DNA from: Halanaerobium saccharolyticum
GTDB taxonomy: Bacteria; Bacillota; Halanaerobiia; Halanaerobiales; Halanaerobiaceae
Assembly (NCBI RefSeq): GCF_003053565.1
Contig: NZ_QAXS01000003.1
Coordinates: 1-64,000 of the forward strand
DNA: 64,000 bases
Reading direction: 5' to 3'
Both the position numbers and the translations under genes were made by a program. The stretch's first letter is position 1; each line of letters opens with the position of its first letter. A model generated the notes under the pieces. That model saw only the letters and a program-made list of their open reading frames with translations, was not told the DNA's origin and ran no database searches. Below, in pieces: positions 26,769 through 34,529 of the stretch.

Positions 26769-27782
26769 TTATTTTTCCAGCTTTTTAGTTGAGTTCCGAA
26801 CTACTAATTCCGTATCAATAATTTCAAATCCTACTTTTTCTTCGTGATTATTAATCAACTCTAAAACCATATCAGCTGCTTCAATTCCCATCTCTTCTTT
26901 TTTCTGGCGAACTGTAGTTAGAGCAGGATTTAAATACTGACTGATTTCAATATCATCAAAACCAACAATAGAAAAATCGTCGGGAACACTTAAGCCAGCT
27001 TCCTCAATCGCTTTCATTGCTCCAACTGCAATTTCATCACCCATACAAAAAATTGCCGTAGGTCGATTCTTTAATTTTAAAACTTCTTCCATTGCCTGGT
27101 AACCACCATCAACACTAAATTTACCCTGAATTATCCACTTATCTTTAATCTTTAAATTTTGCGCTTCCATTTCAGCTCGATAACCTGCAAGCCTTTTTTG
27201 AGTAGGAACAGTTATTTCTTCACCTTCAATAACAGCGATTTTTTCATGCCCCAGCTCTGCCAGGTGTCTGACTGCTTTACGAGCACCTTCTTCATTATCA
27301 GAAATTATATAAGAAGCTTTTTCATCCGAAATGTCAAGATCTATAAAAACTGAAGGGATTTTAGCCTGCAGCAATTCCTGTAATTTTGGATCGTCTTTAG
27401 GCATCCCCATTAAAATAGCACCATCTACATTTCGAAACTGACACTTTTCCAAATAACTGAACTGATCTTCCCAGTTAGCAGAAAATAAAATCATATCATA
27501 ATTATTTTCTAATAGTCTCTCTTCCAGCCCGGAAATAATTCCTCTAAAGAAAGGATGTTTTACACCACTATCCTGGTGATCTTTAAAGAAGAGCCCGACT
27601 AAAAAAGATTTATTTGTTCTTAAAGATTGAGCATTTGCATTTGGCCGATAATTATTTTCCTTAATGATCTTTAAAACCTTTGCCTTTGTTACTTCTCCAA
27701 TATCATCATAACCGTTCATCACCTTAGAAACGGTTGCAACAGAAACCCCCGCTTTTTTGGCAATGTCTTTAATTGTCAACAT
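26769..27782 (-). CDS. LacI-family transcriptional regulator (orphan)
   Basis: 337-residue regulator. Residues 1-55 hold the helix-turn-helix TIKDIAKKAGVSVATVSKVM and hinge NNYRPNANAQSLRTNKS, followed by a sugar-binding-like sensor domain ending in TTVRQKKEEMGIEAADMVL. No transport or glycoside hydrolase gene is adjacent, so the target is unknown; it might act on a distant sugar operon. An ATTTCGA direct repeat (twice, near 27893-27911) lies upstream and could be a binding site, but it is not a clear palindrome. The start is ATG with AAGGA. Confidence 0.9.
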   Translation of the reverse strand: MLTIKDIAKKAGVSVATVSKVMNGYDDIGEVTKAKVLKIIKENNYRPNANAQSLRTNKSFLVGLFFKDHQDSGVKHPFFRGIISGLEERLLENNYDMILFSANWEDQFSYLEKCQFRNVDGAILMGMPKDDPKLQELLQAKIPSVFIDLDISDEKASYIISDNEEGARKAVRHLAELGHEKIAVIEGEEITVPTQKRLAGYRAEMEAQNLKIKDKWIIQGKFSVDGGYQAMEEVLKLKNRPTAIFCMGDEIAVGAMKAIEEAGLSVPDDFSIVGFDDIEISQYLNPALTTVRQKKEEMGIEAADMVLELINNHEEKVGFEIIDTELVVRNSTKKLEK

Positions 27783-27928
27783 TCAGATCATTCCTTTATT
27801 TTGATTAAAAGTATTTCCCCTATTTTACCTATATTTATTTTATCATTAATTTACTGAAAATTACAGCTTTATCATCAATTTTTAATAATTTGTCGAAATT
27901 TAATCGAAATTGATTTAGTTAATTTAAA

Positions 27929-27974
27929 AAATCGACAGCAGATCAAGTCTAAATAACCTGACTGCTATCGATTT
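27929..27974 (-). terminator. Terminator of the nitroreductase gene
   Basis: AAATCGACAGCAG (27929-27941) pairs with CTGCTATCGATTT (27962-27974) with one wobble pair. On the minus strand the stem runs into a six-T tract. Confidence 0.88.
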
Positions 27975-28008
27975 AAATAGGGTCTCTCTATTAAAATAAA
28001 TTTTTGAC

Positions 28009-28608
28009 TTATTTATAAACCTCGATTCTCTCCTCTAGAGGTTCAAACTCCTTTTCCTCTGGTTCTTCCACCGGGTTACCAAAAGGCATCTGGGCCACAA
28101 AACGCCATTCATCAGGAACATCCCATTCCGCCTTAACATCTTCTTCTATTAATTCTGTATAATGCTGCAGAGATGCTCCCAGACCTTCTGTTTCCAACAT
28201 TGTCCAGACATTATACTGCAGCATCCCACTCGAGTGCTGAGACCACTTAGGAAAATTATCACTGTAGAGTGGAAATTGCTGCTGCAAGTTTTTCACTATT
28301 TCCATATCTTCATAAAATAAAACTGTGCCATAGCCACTGCGGAATCCATCGATTTTTTCTTTAGTTGTGTCAAAATCTTCCTCCGGCACAACCGGGCGCA
28401 GATTTGATTCAACAATATTCCAGAACTTATTGTGCTGATCATTAAAAAGCAGGATCACCCTTCCTGTTTGAGAATTAAAAGAAGTAGGCGTGTATTTAAC
28501 TGCGTGCTCGACTACCTCTTCTACCTTTGCTTCTGGAACAATTTTTTTGTCATCTATATTATAATAACTTCTTCTTGTCTTTGCTGCCTGATAAATATCT
28601 TTGACCAT
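28009..28608 (-). CDS. Nitroreductase family protein, Frm2/Hbn1-like
   Basis: 199-residue flavin-dependent oxidoreductase. The opening IYQAAKTRRSYYNID is the FMN-phosphate-binding arginine segment, and TPTSFNSQTGRVILLF resembles the Frm2-like subgroup. SGMLQYNVWTMLETEGLGASLQHY matches the dimer/FMN region. Substrate unknown; oxidoreductases of this group act on quinones, nitro compounds or lipid-related signals. The ATG at 28608 is chosen over one five codons upstream because TGGAGG precedes it at 8 bases. It may be co-expressed with wrbA upstream, although a hairpin separates them. Confidence 0.88.
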   Translation of the reverse strand: MVKDIYQAAKTRRSYYNIDDKKIVPEAKVEEVVEHAVKYTPTSFNSQTGRVILLFNDQHNKFWNIVESNLRPVVPEEDFDTTKEKIDGFRSGYGTVLFYEDMEIVKNLQQQFPLYSDNFPKWSQHSSGMLQYNVWTMLETEGLGASLQHYTELIEEDVKAEWDVPDEWRFVAQMPFGNPVEEPEEKEFEPLEERIEVYK

Positions 28609-28640
28609 TTTTATAACCTCCATTTAAAATTTTGTTATGT

Positions 28641-28671
28641 AAAAGCCCCGGCTGCGGAGGCCAGGGCTTTT
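28641..28671 (-). terminator. Hairpin between wrbA and the nitroreductase gene
   Basis: AAAAGCCCCGGC pairs with GCC(A)GGGCTTTT around a TGCGGA-type loop, one wobble pair. U residues are within the stem end rather than after it, so termination may be partial. Confidence 0.7.
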
Positions 28672-28729
28672 GAGAATATATTGTATTCACTTACTTAGCC
28701 GCTTTAAGTTACACCCTTTCAACTTAAAT

Positions 28730-29359
28730 CTATTCTTTGGTAGATTTAATTCCTGCAGCAACTCTGGCTACTCTCTTAGCAAGTCTGCCCGCCATATTCA
28801 AATCGGCTTCTACTGGTACTTTACTGCCATCACTGCCAGCAACTGTAGATGGACCATAAGGAGAACCTCCATGATAAGAATCATCACTTAATTCTGGATT
28901 CTGTCCATAAGTTGAACCTACAAAAACCATACCAAAATGAATCATCGGCAGCATTGAGCTTAAAATTGTACTTTCCTGACCACCATGAAGTGTATTAGAA
29001 CTACTCATAATACCGGTTGCTTTATCTTCAAGTTTGCCTCCTGCCCACAGACCGCCAGCAGTATCAATAAACTGTTTAACCTGGGCAGGCATATTACCAA
29101 AACGGGTTGGAATACCCCAGACTATTCCATCAGCCCATTCTAAATCAGCTAAAGTTACTTCTTCAACATCTGATTGGGCTTCCTGTGCTACCTGATAAGC
29201 ATCCTGCCCGGACATTGCCTTTTTGGCAGCCTCCAGTTCAGGTATTTTTCGTAATTTAACCTCATAATTTTCATTTTCTGCAGCAGCGTTTCTGGCTGCT
29301 TTTGCCATTTCAAACATGTGTCCATAAGAACTATAATATGTGATTAACAATTTAGTCAT
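28730..29359 (-). CDS. wrbA: NAD(P)H:quinone oxidoreductase WrbA
   Basis: 209-residue flavodoxin-like FMN enzyme that reduces quinones by two electrons. The FMN loop YYSSYGHMFEMAKAA (about 8-22), the segment GIPTRFGNMPAQVKQFIDTAGGLWAGGKLEDK (about 82-113) and the GGQESTILSSMLPMIHFGMVFVG region (about 126-148) are WrbA signatures. Length is normal. It sits in a small redox cluster with a nitroreductase and a DUF2892 protein, suggesting oxidative or electrophile stress. Confidence 0.95.
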   Translation of the reverse strand: MTKLLITYYSSYGHMFEMAKAARNAAAENENYEVKLRKIPELEAAKKAMSGQDAYQVAQEAQSDVEEVTLADLEWADGIVWGIPTRFGNMPAQVKQFIDTAGGLWAGGKLEDKATGIMSSSNTLHGGQESTILSSMLPMIHFGMVFVGSTYGQNPELSDDSYHGGSPYGPSTVAGSDGSKVPVEADLNMAGRLAKRVARVAAGIKSTKE

Positions 29360-29449
29360 TACTAAACCCTCCTGTTATTAGATAATAATTATTAGATTTA
29401 TTATATCCGAGTTATTTACTCTGGAATCTTCTTAAAAAAATTTATATTA

Positions 29450-29475
29450 ATTATCCCCATTCTACCGGGGATAAT
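29450..29475 (-). terminator. Terminator of the DUF2892 gene
   Basis: ATTATCCCC (29450-29458) pairs with GGGGATAAT (29467-29475). The minus-strand stem is followed by AT-rich sequence with a T-run about 7 bases later. Confidence 0.75.
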
Positions 29476-29482
29476 AGATTAA

Positions 29483-29674
29483 CTATTTATCTTCTCGAGT
29501 ATTTATCCCCAGAAGTTTATACAGTGCACACTTTCCTGTCAATCCAGTGTAGAGAGGGATGATTCCTAAAATGCCAAAGTATTTAGCATTTCCTTCTACA
29601 AAGAAAAACATTGACAGCAGAACAATACCAAGTATTATTCTGATCCACTTATCAGTTTGTCCAACATTCTTCAT
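29483..29674 (-). CDS. DUF2892 (YgaP transmembrane-like) small membrane protein
   Basis: 63-residue protein with two hydrophobic helices (IRIILGIVLLSMFFFV and FGILGIIPLYTGLTG). The NVGQTDKWIRIILGI opening and the TGKCALYKLLGI ending match the DUF2892 pattern, including its conserved Cys. The ATG at 29674 is chosen over an upstream TTG because the GGGGG ribosome binding site lies within the longer version. A Crp/Fnr-like palindrome lies about 120 bases upstream. DUF2892 domains often accompany rhodanese or sulfur/redox proteins. Confidence 0.88.
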   Translation of the reverse strand: MKNVGQTDKWIRIILGIVLLSMFFFVEGNAKYFGILGIIPLYTGLTGKCALYKLLGINTREDK

Positions 29675-29768
29675 TAATTTTTCCCCCTTCAAGTGTTAAA
29701 TTATTAAACTTAATTTTTATTTACTAATTATAAATTATCATCTAAGCAGACTGATTTCTGTATTATTG

Positions 29769-29811
29769 ATTACATTTAAGTTTGTACCTGGTTAAAGTGA
29801 TTTTTTTCACT
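29769..29811 (-). promoter_or_regulatory. Putative Crp/Fnr-dependent promoter of the DUF2892 gene
   Basis: AGTGATTTTTTTCACT (29796-29811) is a perfect GTGA-N6-TCAC palindrome. On the minus strand TTTAAC touches it as a -35, with TGTAAT 16 bases further as -10 (29769-29774). The site centre then lies at about -41.5. The rest of 29693-29768 is AT-rich 5' leader. Confidence 0.55.
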
Positions 29812-29826
29812 AATATTTCATATTCT

Positions 29827-30567
29827 TTAGCTCTTCTGCCAGCTGCAGAATCTCTCTTCTAAAAGGTCTATTCCTTTAAAGAGAAAATAACCTAACAGAC
29901 TGACAGCAATAATGCCGCTGTACATCTTGGCATAGTTGACCATCGACCAGCTGTTCATTATATAATAGCCAATTCCATATTTAACCGCAAAATTTTCTGC
30001 AAAAAATAAGACAGCAATACTGGTTCCAATAGTAATTCTTAAAGCAGTAAGTATTCCCGGAAAAACTGCCGGCAGGACCAGATGCTGATAAATATCCAGC
30101 CTGTCCATCCCCAGTGAGCGGGCAGAAGCAAAATATTTGCTGTCAATACCGCGTACTCCATCCCGAGTTGTAACTATAATCTGAAAAATTACTATTACAA
30201 TCAGCAGAATTATTTTAGAAAGATCTCCCAAACCAAATAAGAGCATAAAGACCGGCAGGAAGGCAATTTTAGGAATTGGATACAAAAGATAAATCAGTGG
30301 TGCTAAAAACTTATCAATTTCAGGGTGCATTCCTGTTAGAAGCCCTAGACTGACACCAAAAATCAGAGAAATCAGTACTGCAGCTGTAATTCTGTAAAAA
30401 CTCATTAAAAGATGGGGCAGAATTTCGCTGCTGAAATTGACCAGAAAGACTTTACTAACTGCTGTCGGCGAGCTGATAATTGCTGAATCAATGGTAAAAT
30501 AAAGTAAATACCAGACAGCTATAATTAAAAACAAGGCGTAAAAGCTATTAAATTTCTGCTTTTTCAT
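29827..30567 (-). CDS. NitT/TauT-type ABC transporter permease
   Basis: 246-residue inner-membrane permease with about six hydrophobic segments. The EAA-like loop SARSLGMDRLDIYQHLVLPAVFPGILTALR (about 143-172) is characteristic of the nitrate/sulfonate/taurine-type permeases. It overlaps the ATPase gene by 20 bases and is last in the operon. Substrate unknown. Confidence 0.92.
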   Translation of the reverse strand: MKKQKFNSFYALFLIIAVWYLLYFTIDSAIISSPTAVSKVFLVNFSSEILPHLLMSFYRITAAVLISLIFGVSLGLLTGMHPEIDKFLAPLIYLLYPIPKIAFLPVFMLLFGLGDLSKIILLIVIVIFQIIVTTRDGVRGIDSKYFASARSLGMDRLDIYQHLVLPAVFPGILTALRITIGTSIAVLFFAENFAVKYGIGYYIMNSWSMVNYAKMYSGIIAVSLLGYFLFKGIDLLEERFCSWQKS

Positions 30568-31309
30568 CGTTAATTTCCCCTTTTTTATCTAAAGACATTA
30601 ATCTCCTTAACTTTTTCTGCAGCTCAAAAAAACCTTCTTTTTCTCTCAGATTTTTTTCTCCATAATGTGAGTTTTCTAAAACTGTCACGATTTTTCCCTC
30701 TTTGATTACTGCAATTTTATGCCCCAAAAATGCAGCTTCAGCAATATCATGAGTTACCAGCACAAATGTAAAGTTTTCTCGATTTTGAATTCCTAATATT
30801 AAATTTTGCATCTCTTCTCTGGTCAGAGCATCAAGAGCTGAAAAGGGTTCATCCATTAACAAAAGATCCGGTTTTAGAACAAGTGAACGCCCGACAGCTA
30901 CTCGCTGTTTTTGCCCCCCACTTAATTCAGCCGGATATTTATCTTTCAACTCACTAATTTTAAGCCTCTCTAAAGCAGAACTAACCTTTGTTTTTATTTC
31001 CTCAGCTGCAGCTCCTCTAACTTTAAGGCCCAATGCCAGATTATTATAAACTGTTTTCCAGGGGAAGAGTCCATAATCCTGGAGAATAACTCCACTCCTA
31101 TCCCTAATTCCAGCTAAAACCTGAGAATTGATTTTAACGGCTCCCCGATCTGCTTTTTCAAGGCCGGCCAGCAGGTAAAGTAAGGTTGTCTTGCCACAAC
31201 CGGAAGGACCGATCACAGCAAGACTCTCCCCCTTTTTAACATCTAAATTTATGTTATGTAGAACCTTTTCTTTTTGATAGGCAAATTCTAAATTTTTTAC
31301 CTCAATCAT
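30548..31309 (-). CDS. NitT/TauT-type ABC transporter ATPase
   Basis: 253-residue ATP-binding subunit with intact Walker A (GPSGCGKTTLL, about 34-44), Q-loop (ILQDYGLFPW), signature LSGGQKQRVAVGRSL (about 131) and Walker B LLLMDEPFSALD, plus the H-loop His in VTHDIAEA. It begins inside the stop of the binding-protein gene (ATGA overlap), indicating coupled translation. Confidence 0.95.
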   Translation of the reverse strand: MIEVKNLEFAYQKEKVLHNINLDVKKGESLAVIGPSGCGKTTLLYLLAGLEKADRGAVKINSQVLAGIRDRSGVILQDYGLFPWKTVYNNLALGLKVRGAAAEEIKTKVSSALERLKISELKDKYPAELSGGQKQRVAVGRSLVLKPDLLLMDEPFSALDALTREEMQNLILGIQNRENFTFVLVTHDIAEAAFLGHKIAVIKEGKIVTVLENSHYGEKNLREKEGFFELQKKLRRLMSLDKKGEINDEKAEI

Positions 31310-32211
31310 TGACTGCTGTACTTCCCTTCTATTACCTGATTATAATCTATATTGATTTCACTGCCATCAGTTTTTTCTATCCAGCTGATAACCCGGTTTA
31401 AATATTCCTTACTAGGAACTCTTGTCAGATGATATTTGGGCATTGCAATTAAATCCTTGATTTTAACTGGTAAATTCAGATTTTTTATTAAAACTTCTCT
31501 GGCCTCACTGTCATCCTGCTGAATTTCTCTAACTGCCTTATTGTAAGCATTATGGAAAGCTTTGAGTTCTGCCTCCTTCTCTGTCAGGGCTTTTTCAGTA
31601 AAAATCATTGCTTCCGGCATAAAATCATATTCATTTTTATAAACTCTTTTTTCTAAGCCCTGGAGTTCCGCTGTTGAAGCTAGAGGTTCAGGAATCACTG
31701 CCATTTCAAGCTGGCCTGATTTAACCATTTCTAAACGGGCGGGAATAGCAGGAATAAAGGTTTTATTTAGTTTATATTTATCTCCTAAAAATTGTTCTGA
31801 TAAGAAGTTGGAAACACTTACTTCCATCATTCCAATATTTACTTCCTCTTCTTCCTCAAAATTCTTACTGACTAAAATAGGAAAGCTGCCATCAGTACTG
31901 GTAGTTATTTTAACCGGAAAGCCATTATTAACATTATTAACAAAGGCAATTAAGTCAGTCATAGCTCCGTCCAGTTCGTTTGTCTGCAGAGCAGTCTGTC
32001 TGTTAACCGCATTTGTATAAACATCAATCTTGATCTCAAGACCTTCATCAGCAAAATATCCTTTTTCCTGAGCCAGCAAGATTGGGGCTGAATCGACCGC
32101 CGGCATAATTCCAATTTCGAGCTCCATCTCCTGAGCCGCTACAGTACCAGATAAAAAGATAAGTGAAAATATTAACATTAATAGTGATAAAAAAACTTTT
32201 TTCATTTTCAT
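31306..32211 (-). CDS. NitT/TauT-type ABC transporter substrate-binding protein
   Basis: 301-residue periplasmic binding protein. The signal peptide is KKVFLSLLMLIFSLIFLSG with AAQ-type cleavage and no lipobox Cys. The mature start LEIGIMPAVDSAPILLAQEKGYFADEGL is typical of NMT1/SsuA/TauA-type proteins. The ATG at 32211 is chosen over one 14 codons upstream because GAGGAGGAG lies 7 bases before it. Known ligands of the family include sulfonates, nitrate and pyrimidine precursors of thiamin; no neighbour decides between them, and no riboswitch was seen upstream. Confidence 0.9.
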   Translation of the reverse strand: MKMKKVFLSLLMLIFSLIFLSGTVAAQEMELEIGIMPAVDSAPILLAQEKGYFADEGLEIKIDVYTNAVNRQTALQTNELDGAMTDLIAFVNNVNNGFPVKITTSTDGSFPILVSKNFEEEEEVNIGMMEVSVSNFLSEQFLGDKYKLNKTFIPAIPARLEMVKSGQLEMAVIPEPLASTAELQGLEKRVYKNEYDFMPEAMIFTEKALTEKEAELKAFHNAYNKAVREIQQDDSEAREVLIKNLNLPVKIKDLIAMPKYHLTRVPSKEYLNRVISWIEKTDGSEINIDYNQVIEGKYSSQ

Positions 32212-32369
32212 ATGTATTCTCCTCCTCAGATTTAAACTTTTTCTATCTTTCATAGTCTATTATATAGTTTTTTGCTCAAATTTCAAAGCTATATTCCAGA
32301 CTTTTTGCATCTCAGCCAGTATTATGAAATAATATATATGTTAAAAATGTAACGAAAGGAAGTTTTATT

Positions 32370-33269
32370 TTGAAAATAACTAAATTTTTAAATGAAATCT
32401 GGAAGGCATCCCGCCCTCTTTCTTTAACTCTTGCCTTTTATTCGACAACTCTCGGTATGGCAGTTGCTCACCTGGAAGGGAAATTATTCAGCGGAAATTT
32501 AGCCTTTGATCTAAAATTAATATTTTTGGCCACTCTGGCCGGACTTTTTGTACAGACAGGAACTAATTTTATCAACGATTATTTTGAATGTGAATACAAA
32601 AATCTTCACTTTAGCGATTCTAAAAAGTATAAATTTTTAGGCAAAAAAAGAAATCCCTTTGATATTCTAATTTTTCTGCTCGGAATTTTATCTTTTCTGA
32701 TAACTGCCCTGCTCGGGCTTTATATTATTTTAATCACAACAAAAAAATTGCTTTTAATTGGTCTGATAGGAATTATAGGTGGTTATGCCTATACTGGTGA
32801 GCCGATTGTTTATAAAAAAAGAGGTTTAGGTACCCCACTCTCCTTTGTCCTGATGGGACCACTGATGGTTATGGGAACTCACCTTGCCTTTACCCATTAT
32901 TATTCCTGGCGCCCGGTATTTTTAGGGCTGCCGATCAGCCTTTTAATCCCTGTTTTAATGCTGAGCAATGAACTCAGAGATTTTGAGCGCGACAGTTCAC
33001 TGGGAATCAAAACTCTAACTGTCAGAATAGGTTTTAAACGAGCTAAATTTCTTTACCTAACTCTACTCAGCAGTTCCTATCTTTTGACCATACTTTTTGT
33101 ATTTTTAAATCTCTATCCACTAACAGCACTTTTAACTCTGCTGACAATACCGCTGGCATTAAAGGCTTATCAAAATGCTGCCAGGGCAGAGAAAAAAGGA
33201 GTTCCTATAACCAATCAGCTTCACCTTAGTTTTGGCCTAATTCAGCTGCTGACATTATTTTTATCATAA
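32370..33269 (+). CDS. UbiA family prenyltransferase (MenA-like)
   Basis: 299-residue inner-membrane protein with about eight hydrophobic helices. UbiA enzymes join a polyprenyl chain to an aromatic acceptor, such as the menaquinone precursor. The first motif is NFINDYFECEYKN (about 65-77), where acidic positions are Glu instead of the common NDxxDxxxD Asp. The second, LSNELRDFERDSSLGIKTLTVRIG (about 198-221), is regular. The start is TTG with AAAGGAAG. It is divergent from the ABC transporter and ends four bases from the convergent DUF362 gene. No other quinone gene is in the window. Confidence 0.88.
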   Translation: MKITKFLNEIWKASRPLSLTLAFYSTTLGMAVAHLEGKLFSGNLAFDLKLIFLATLAGLFVQTGTNFINDYFECEYKNLHFSDSKKYKFLGKKRNPFDILIFLLGILSFLITALLGLYIILITTKKLLLIGLIGIIGGYAYTGEPIVYKKRGLGTPLSFVLMGPLMVMGTHLAFTHYYSWRPVFLGLPISLLIPVLMLSNELRDFERDSSLGIKTLTVRIGFKRAKFLYLTLLSSSYLLTILFVFLNLYPLTALLTLLTIPLALKAYQNAARAEKKGVPITNQLHLSFGLIQLLTLFLS

Positions 33270-33273
33270 AATA

Positions 33274-34374
33274 CTAGACCCGAATATTATAATTTTCAGC
33301 TAAAAAATCTAAAATATCTCTAGCTGAAGGGGGACAGCCGTTAACAAATTTATCTGCTCCACTGCAGCAGCTGCCTATTCCAATCCCTGAAATTTTTTTG
33401 CCCTGATAGCCATGCCCGATCTTGATCATACCTGCAATTTTGTCCAGCTGCCCGCTCTCTTCTATTCTTTTTAAAGCGTGGATTAAACTGCCATAGCAGG
33501 CTGAGCAGGCATCTTTTGCTTTGACCTTTGCTGCTAGCTTTTTTAGTTTTCGAGAAGAATAATCTATCTCTGCTGCCTGATCCTGATTTAACTCAATTAT
33601 TTCAGCCCTAGATAAATCTTCACTGCCAACTCCAATTTGGGCTGCTATTTCAATATATTCTACCTCTGCTGCAGAATAGCCCAGCAGTTCAGCTGCATAG
33701 CTGTCTGCTAAAACTGGATCCTCGGCAGCGATAATCCTATTCATCTTGACCGGATTTCCACCTTCTTCAAAATCGAGGTCACCATAGATTCCATCTATAA
33801 TAATCAAATCCTGTTTTAAAAGTTTATTTAAATAAGCTATTGGCTGATGTAGTCCCTGCCGATGAAATTTCCTCTTCTCTCTGTCTGAAATACAGCCTTT
33901 CAGATTTTTCAAAGCACAGGTTATATTTGTCTGACAGTGGCCCTTCAGCACCGGCAGATTAATCAGATAATCAGCAGCTAATGCTTTTTCAGCTATCTCA
34001 ATCTCCAGCCCCTGATAAGTCTTTTTGATAAAATTATCATCTTTTAAATTGTATAATGGAATATCATATTTTTGAGCAAGTTCCTGATAGCCGCAAACTT
34101 CAAAGGCTTTATCTGTATCTGCTCCCACCCAGGAACTCTCAATAATCATCAAATTATTAAACCCTTTATTTTGCAGATATTCAATAACCCCTGCTGCGAG
34201 CTCCGGATCAGTGGTTGCTCCCTTTTCTGACTTAGTAGCATTAATCAAATTGGGTTTTAAAGCAATTAAACTATCTGACTTGAGTTTACGTTCTGGCTTT
34301 ATTTCGTTAAGCAGCTCTTTGGCCATTTTTCTAGCCTGATCACCATAATTAATCAGCAGTTGATTTTTCTGCAT
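33274..34374 (-). CDS. DUF362 domain protein with cysteine-rich C-terminus
   Basis: 366-residue cytoplasmic protein. The N-terminal and middle part (LKPNLINATKSEKGATTDPELAAGVIEYL, LPVLKGHCQTNITCALKNLKG, RKFHRQGLHQPIAYLNKLL) is the DUF362 domain, whose function is not established. The C-terminal part has CSACYGS near residue 287 and GSCCSGADKFVNGCPP near 338, which could bind a metal or iron-sulfur cluster. Its promoter carries a Crp/Fnr-like palindrome exactly at -41.5, hinting at redox or anaerobic control. Single-gene unit. Confidence 0.88.
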   Translation of the reverse strand: MQKNQLLINYGDQARKMAKELLNEIKPERKLKSDSLIALKPNLINATKSEKGATTDPELAAGVIEYLQNKGFNNLMIIESSWVGADTDKAFEVCGYQELAQKYDIPLYNLKDDNFIKKTYQGLEIEIAEKALAADYLINLPVLKGHCQTNITCALKNLKGCISDREKRKFHRQGLHQPIAYLNKLLKQDLIIIDGIYGDLDFEEGGNPVKMNRIIAAEDPVLADSYAAELLGYSAAEVEYIEIAAQIGVGSEDLSRAEIIELNQDQAAEIDYSSRKLKKLAAKVKAKDACSACYGSLIHALKRIEESGQLDKIAGMIKIGHGYQGKKISGIGIGSCCSGADKFVNGCPPSARDILDFLAENYNIRV

Positions 34375-34398
34375 AAATCACACCTCACTTCTAACATC

Positions 34399-34441
34399 AT
34401 TATAATACTTTTACTTTCAAATTCAAGTGATTAATTTCACT
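34399..34441 (-). promoter_or_regulatory. Putative Crp/Fnr class II promoter of the DUF362 gene
   Basis: Minus-strand TATAAT (34399-34404) and TTGAAT lie 16 bases apart. AGTGATTAATTTCACT (34426-34441), a GTGA-N6-TCAC palindrome, is centred at about -41.5 from the predicted start and abuts the -35, as in class II activator sites. Confidence 0.65.
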
Positions 34442-34462
34442 ATAACCAGGTCCAAAAGAGTG

Positions 34463-34500
34463 AAAAAGGACAGCACCCCCGATTAAAAGGATGCTGCCCC
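34463..34500 (-). terminator. Terminator of the nucleotidase gene
   Basis: GGACAGCACCC (34468 on) pairs with GGATGCTGCCC (to 34500) with wobble pairs. The minus strand continues with TTTTT. Confidence 0.85.
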
Positions 34501-34529
34501 AATTAAAGTTGATCCACTTATTATTTTAT

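Noticed and set aside
27890-27912. ATTTCGA direct repeats as operator of the orphan LacI
   Set aside because: Not a clear palindrome with a central CG and no second copy found near a target gene.
29675-29692. TTG start adding six residues to the DUF2892 protein
   Set aside because: The added codons are the GGGGG ribosome binding site of the ATG at 29674.
32212-32369. Thiamin or other riboswitch before the NitT/TauT-type transporter
   Set aside because: The divergent gap is short and AT-rich and contains none of the conserved TPP core motifs.
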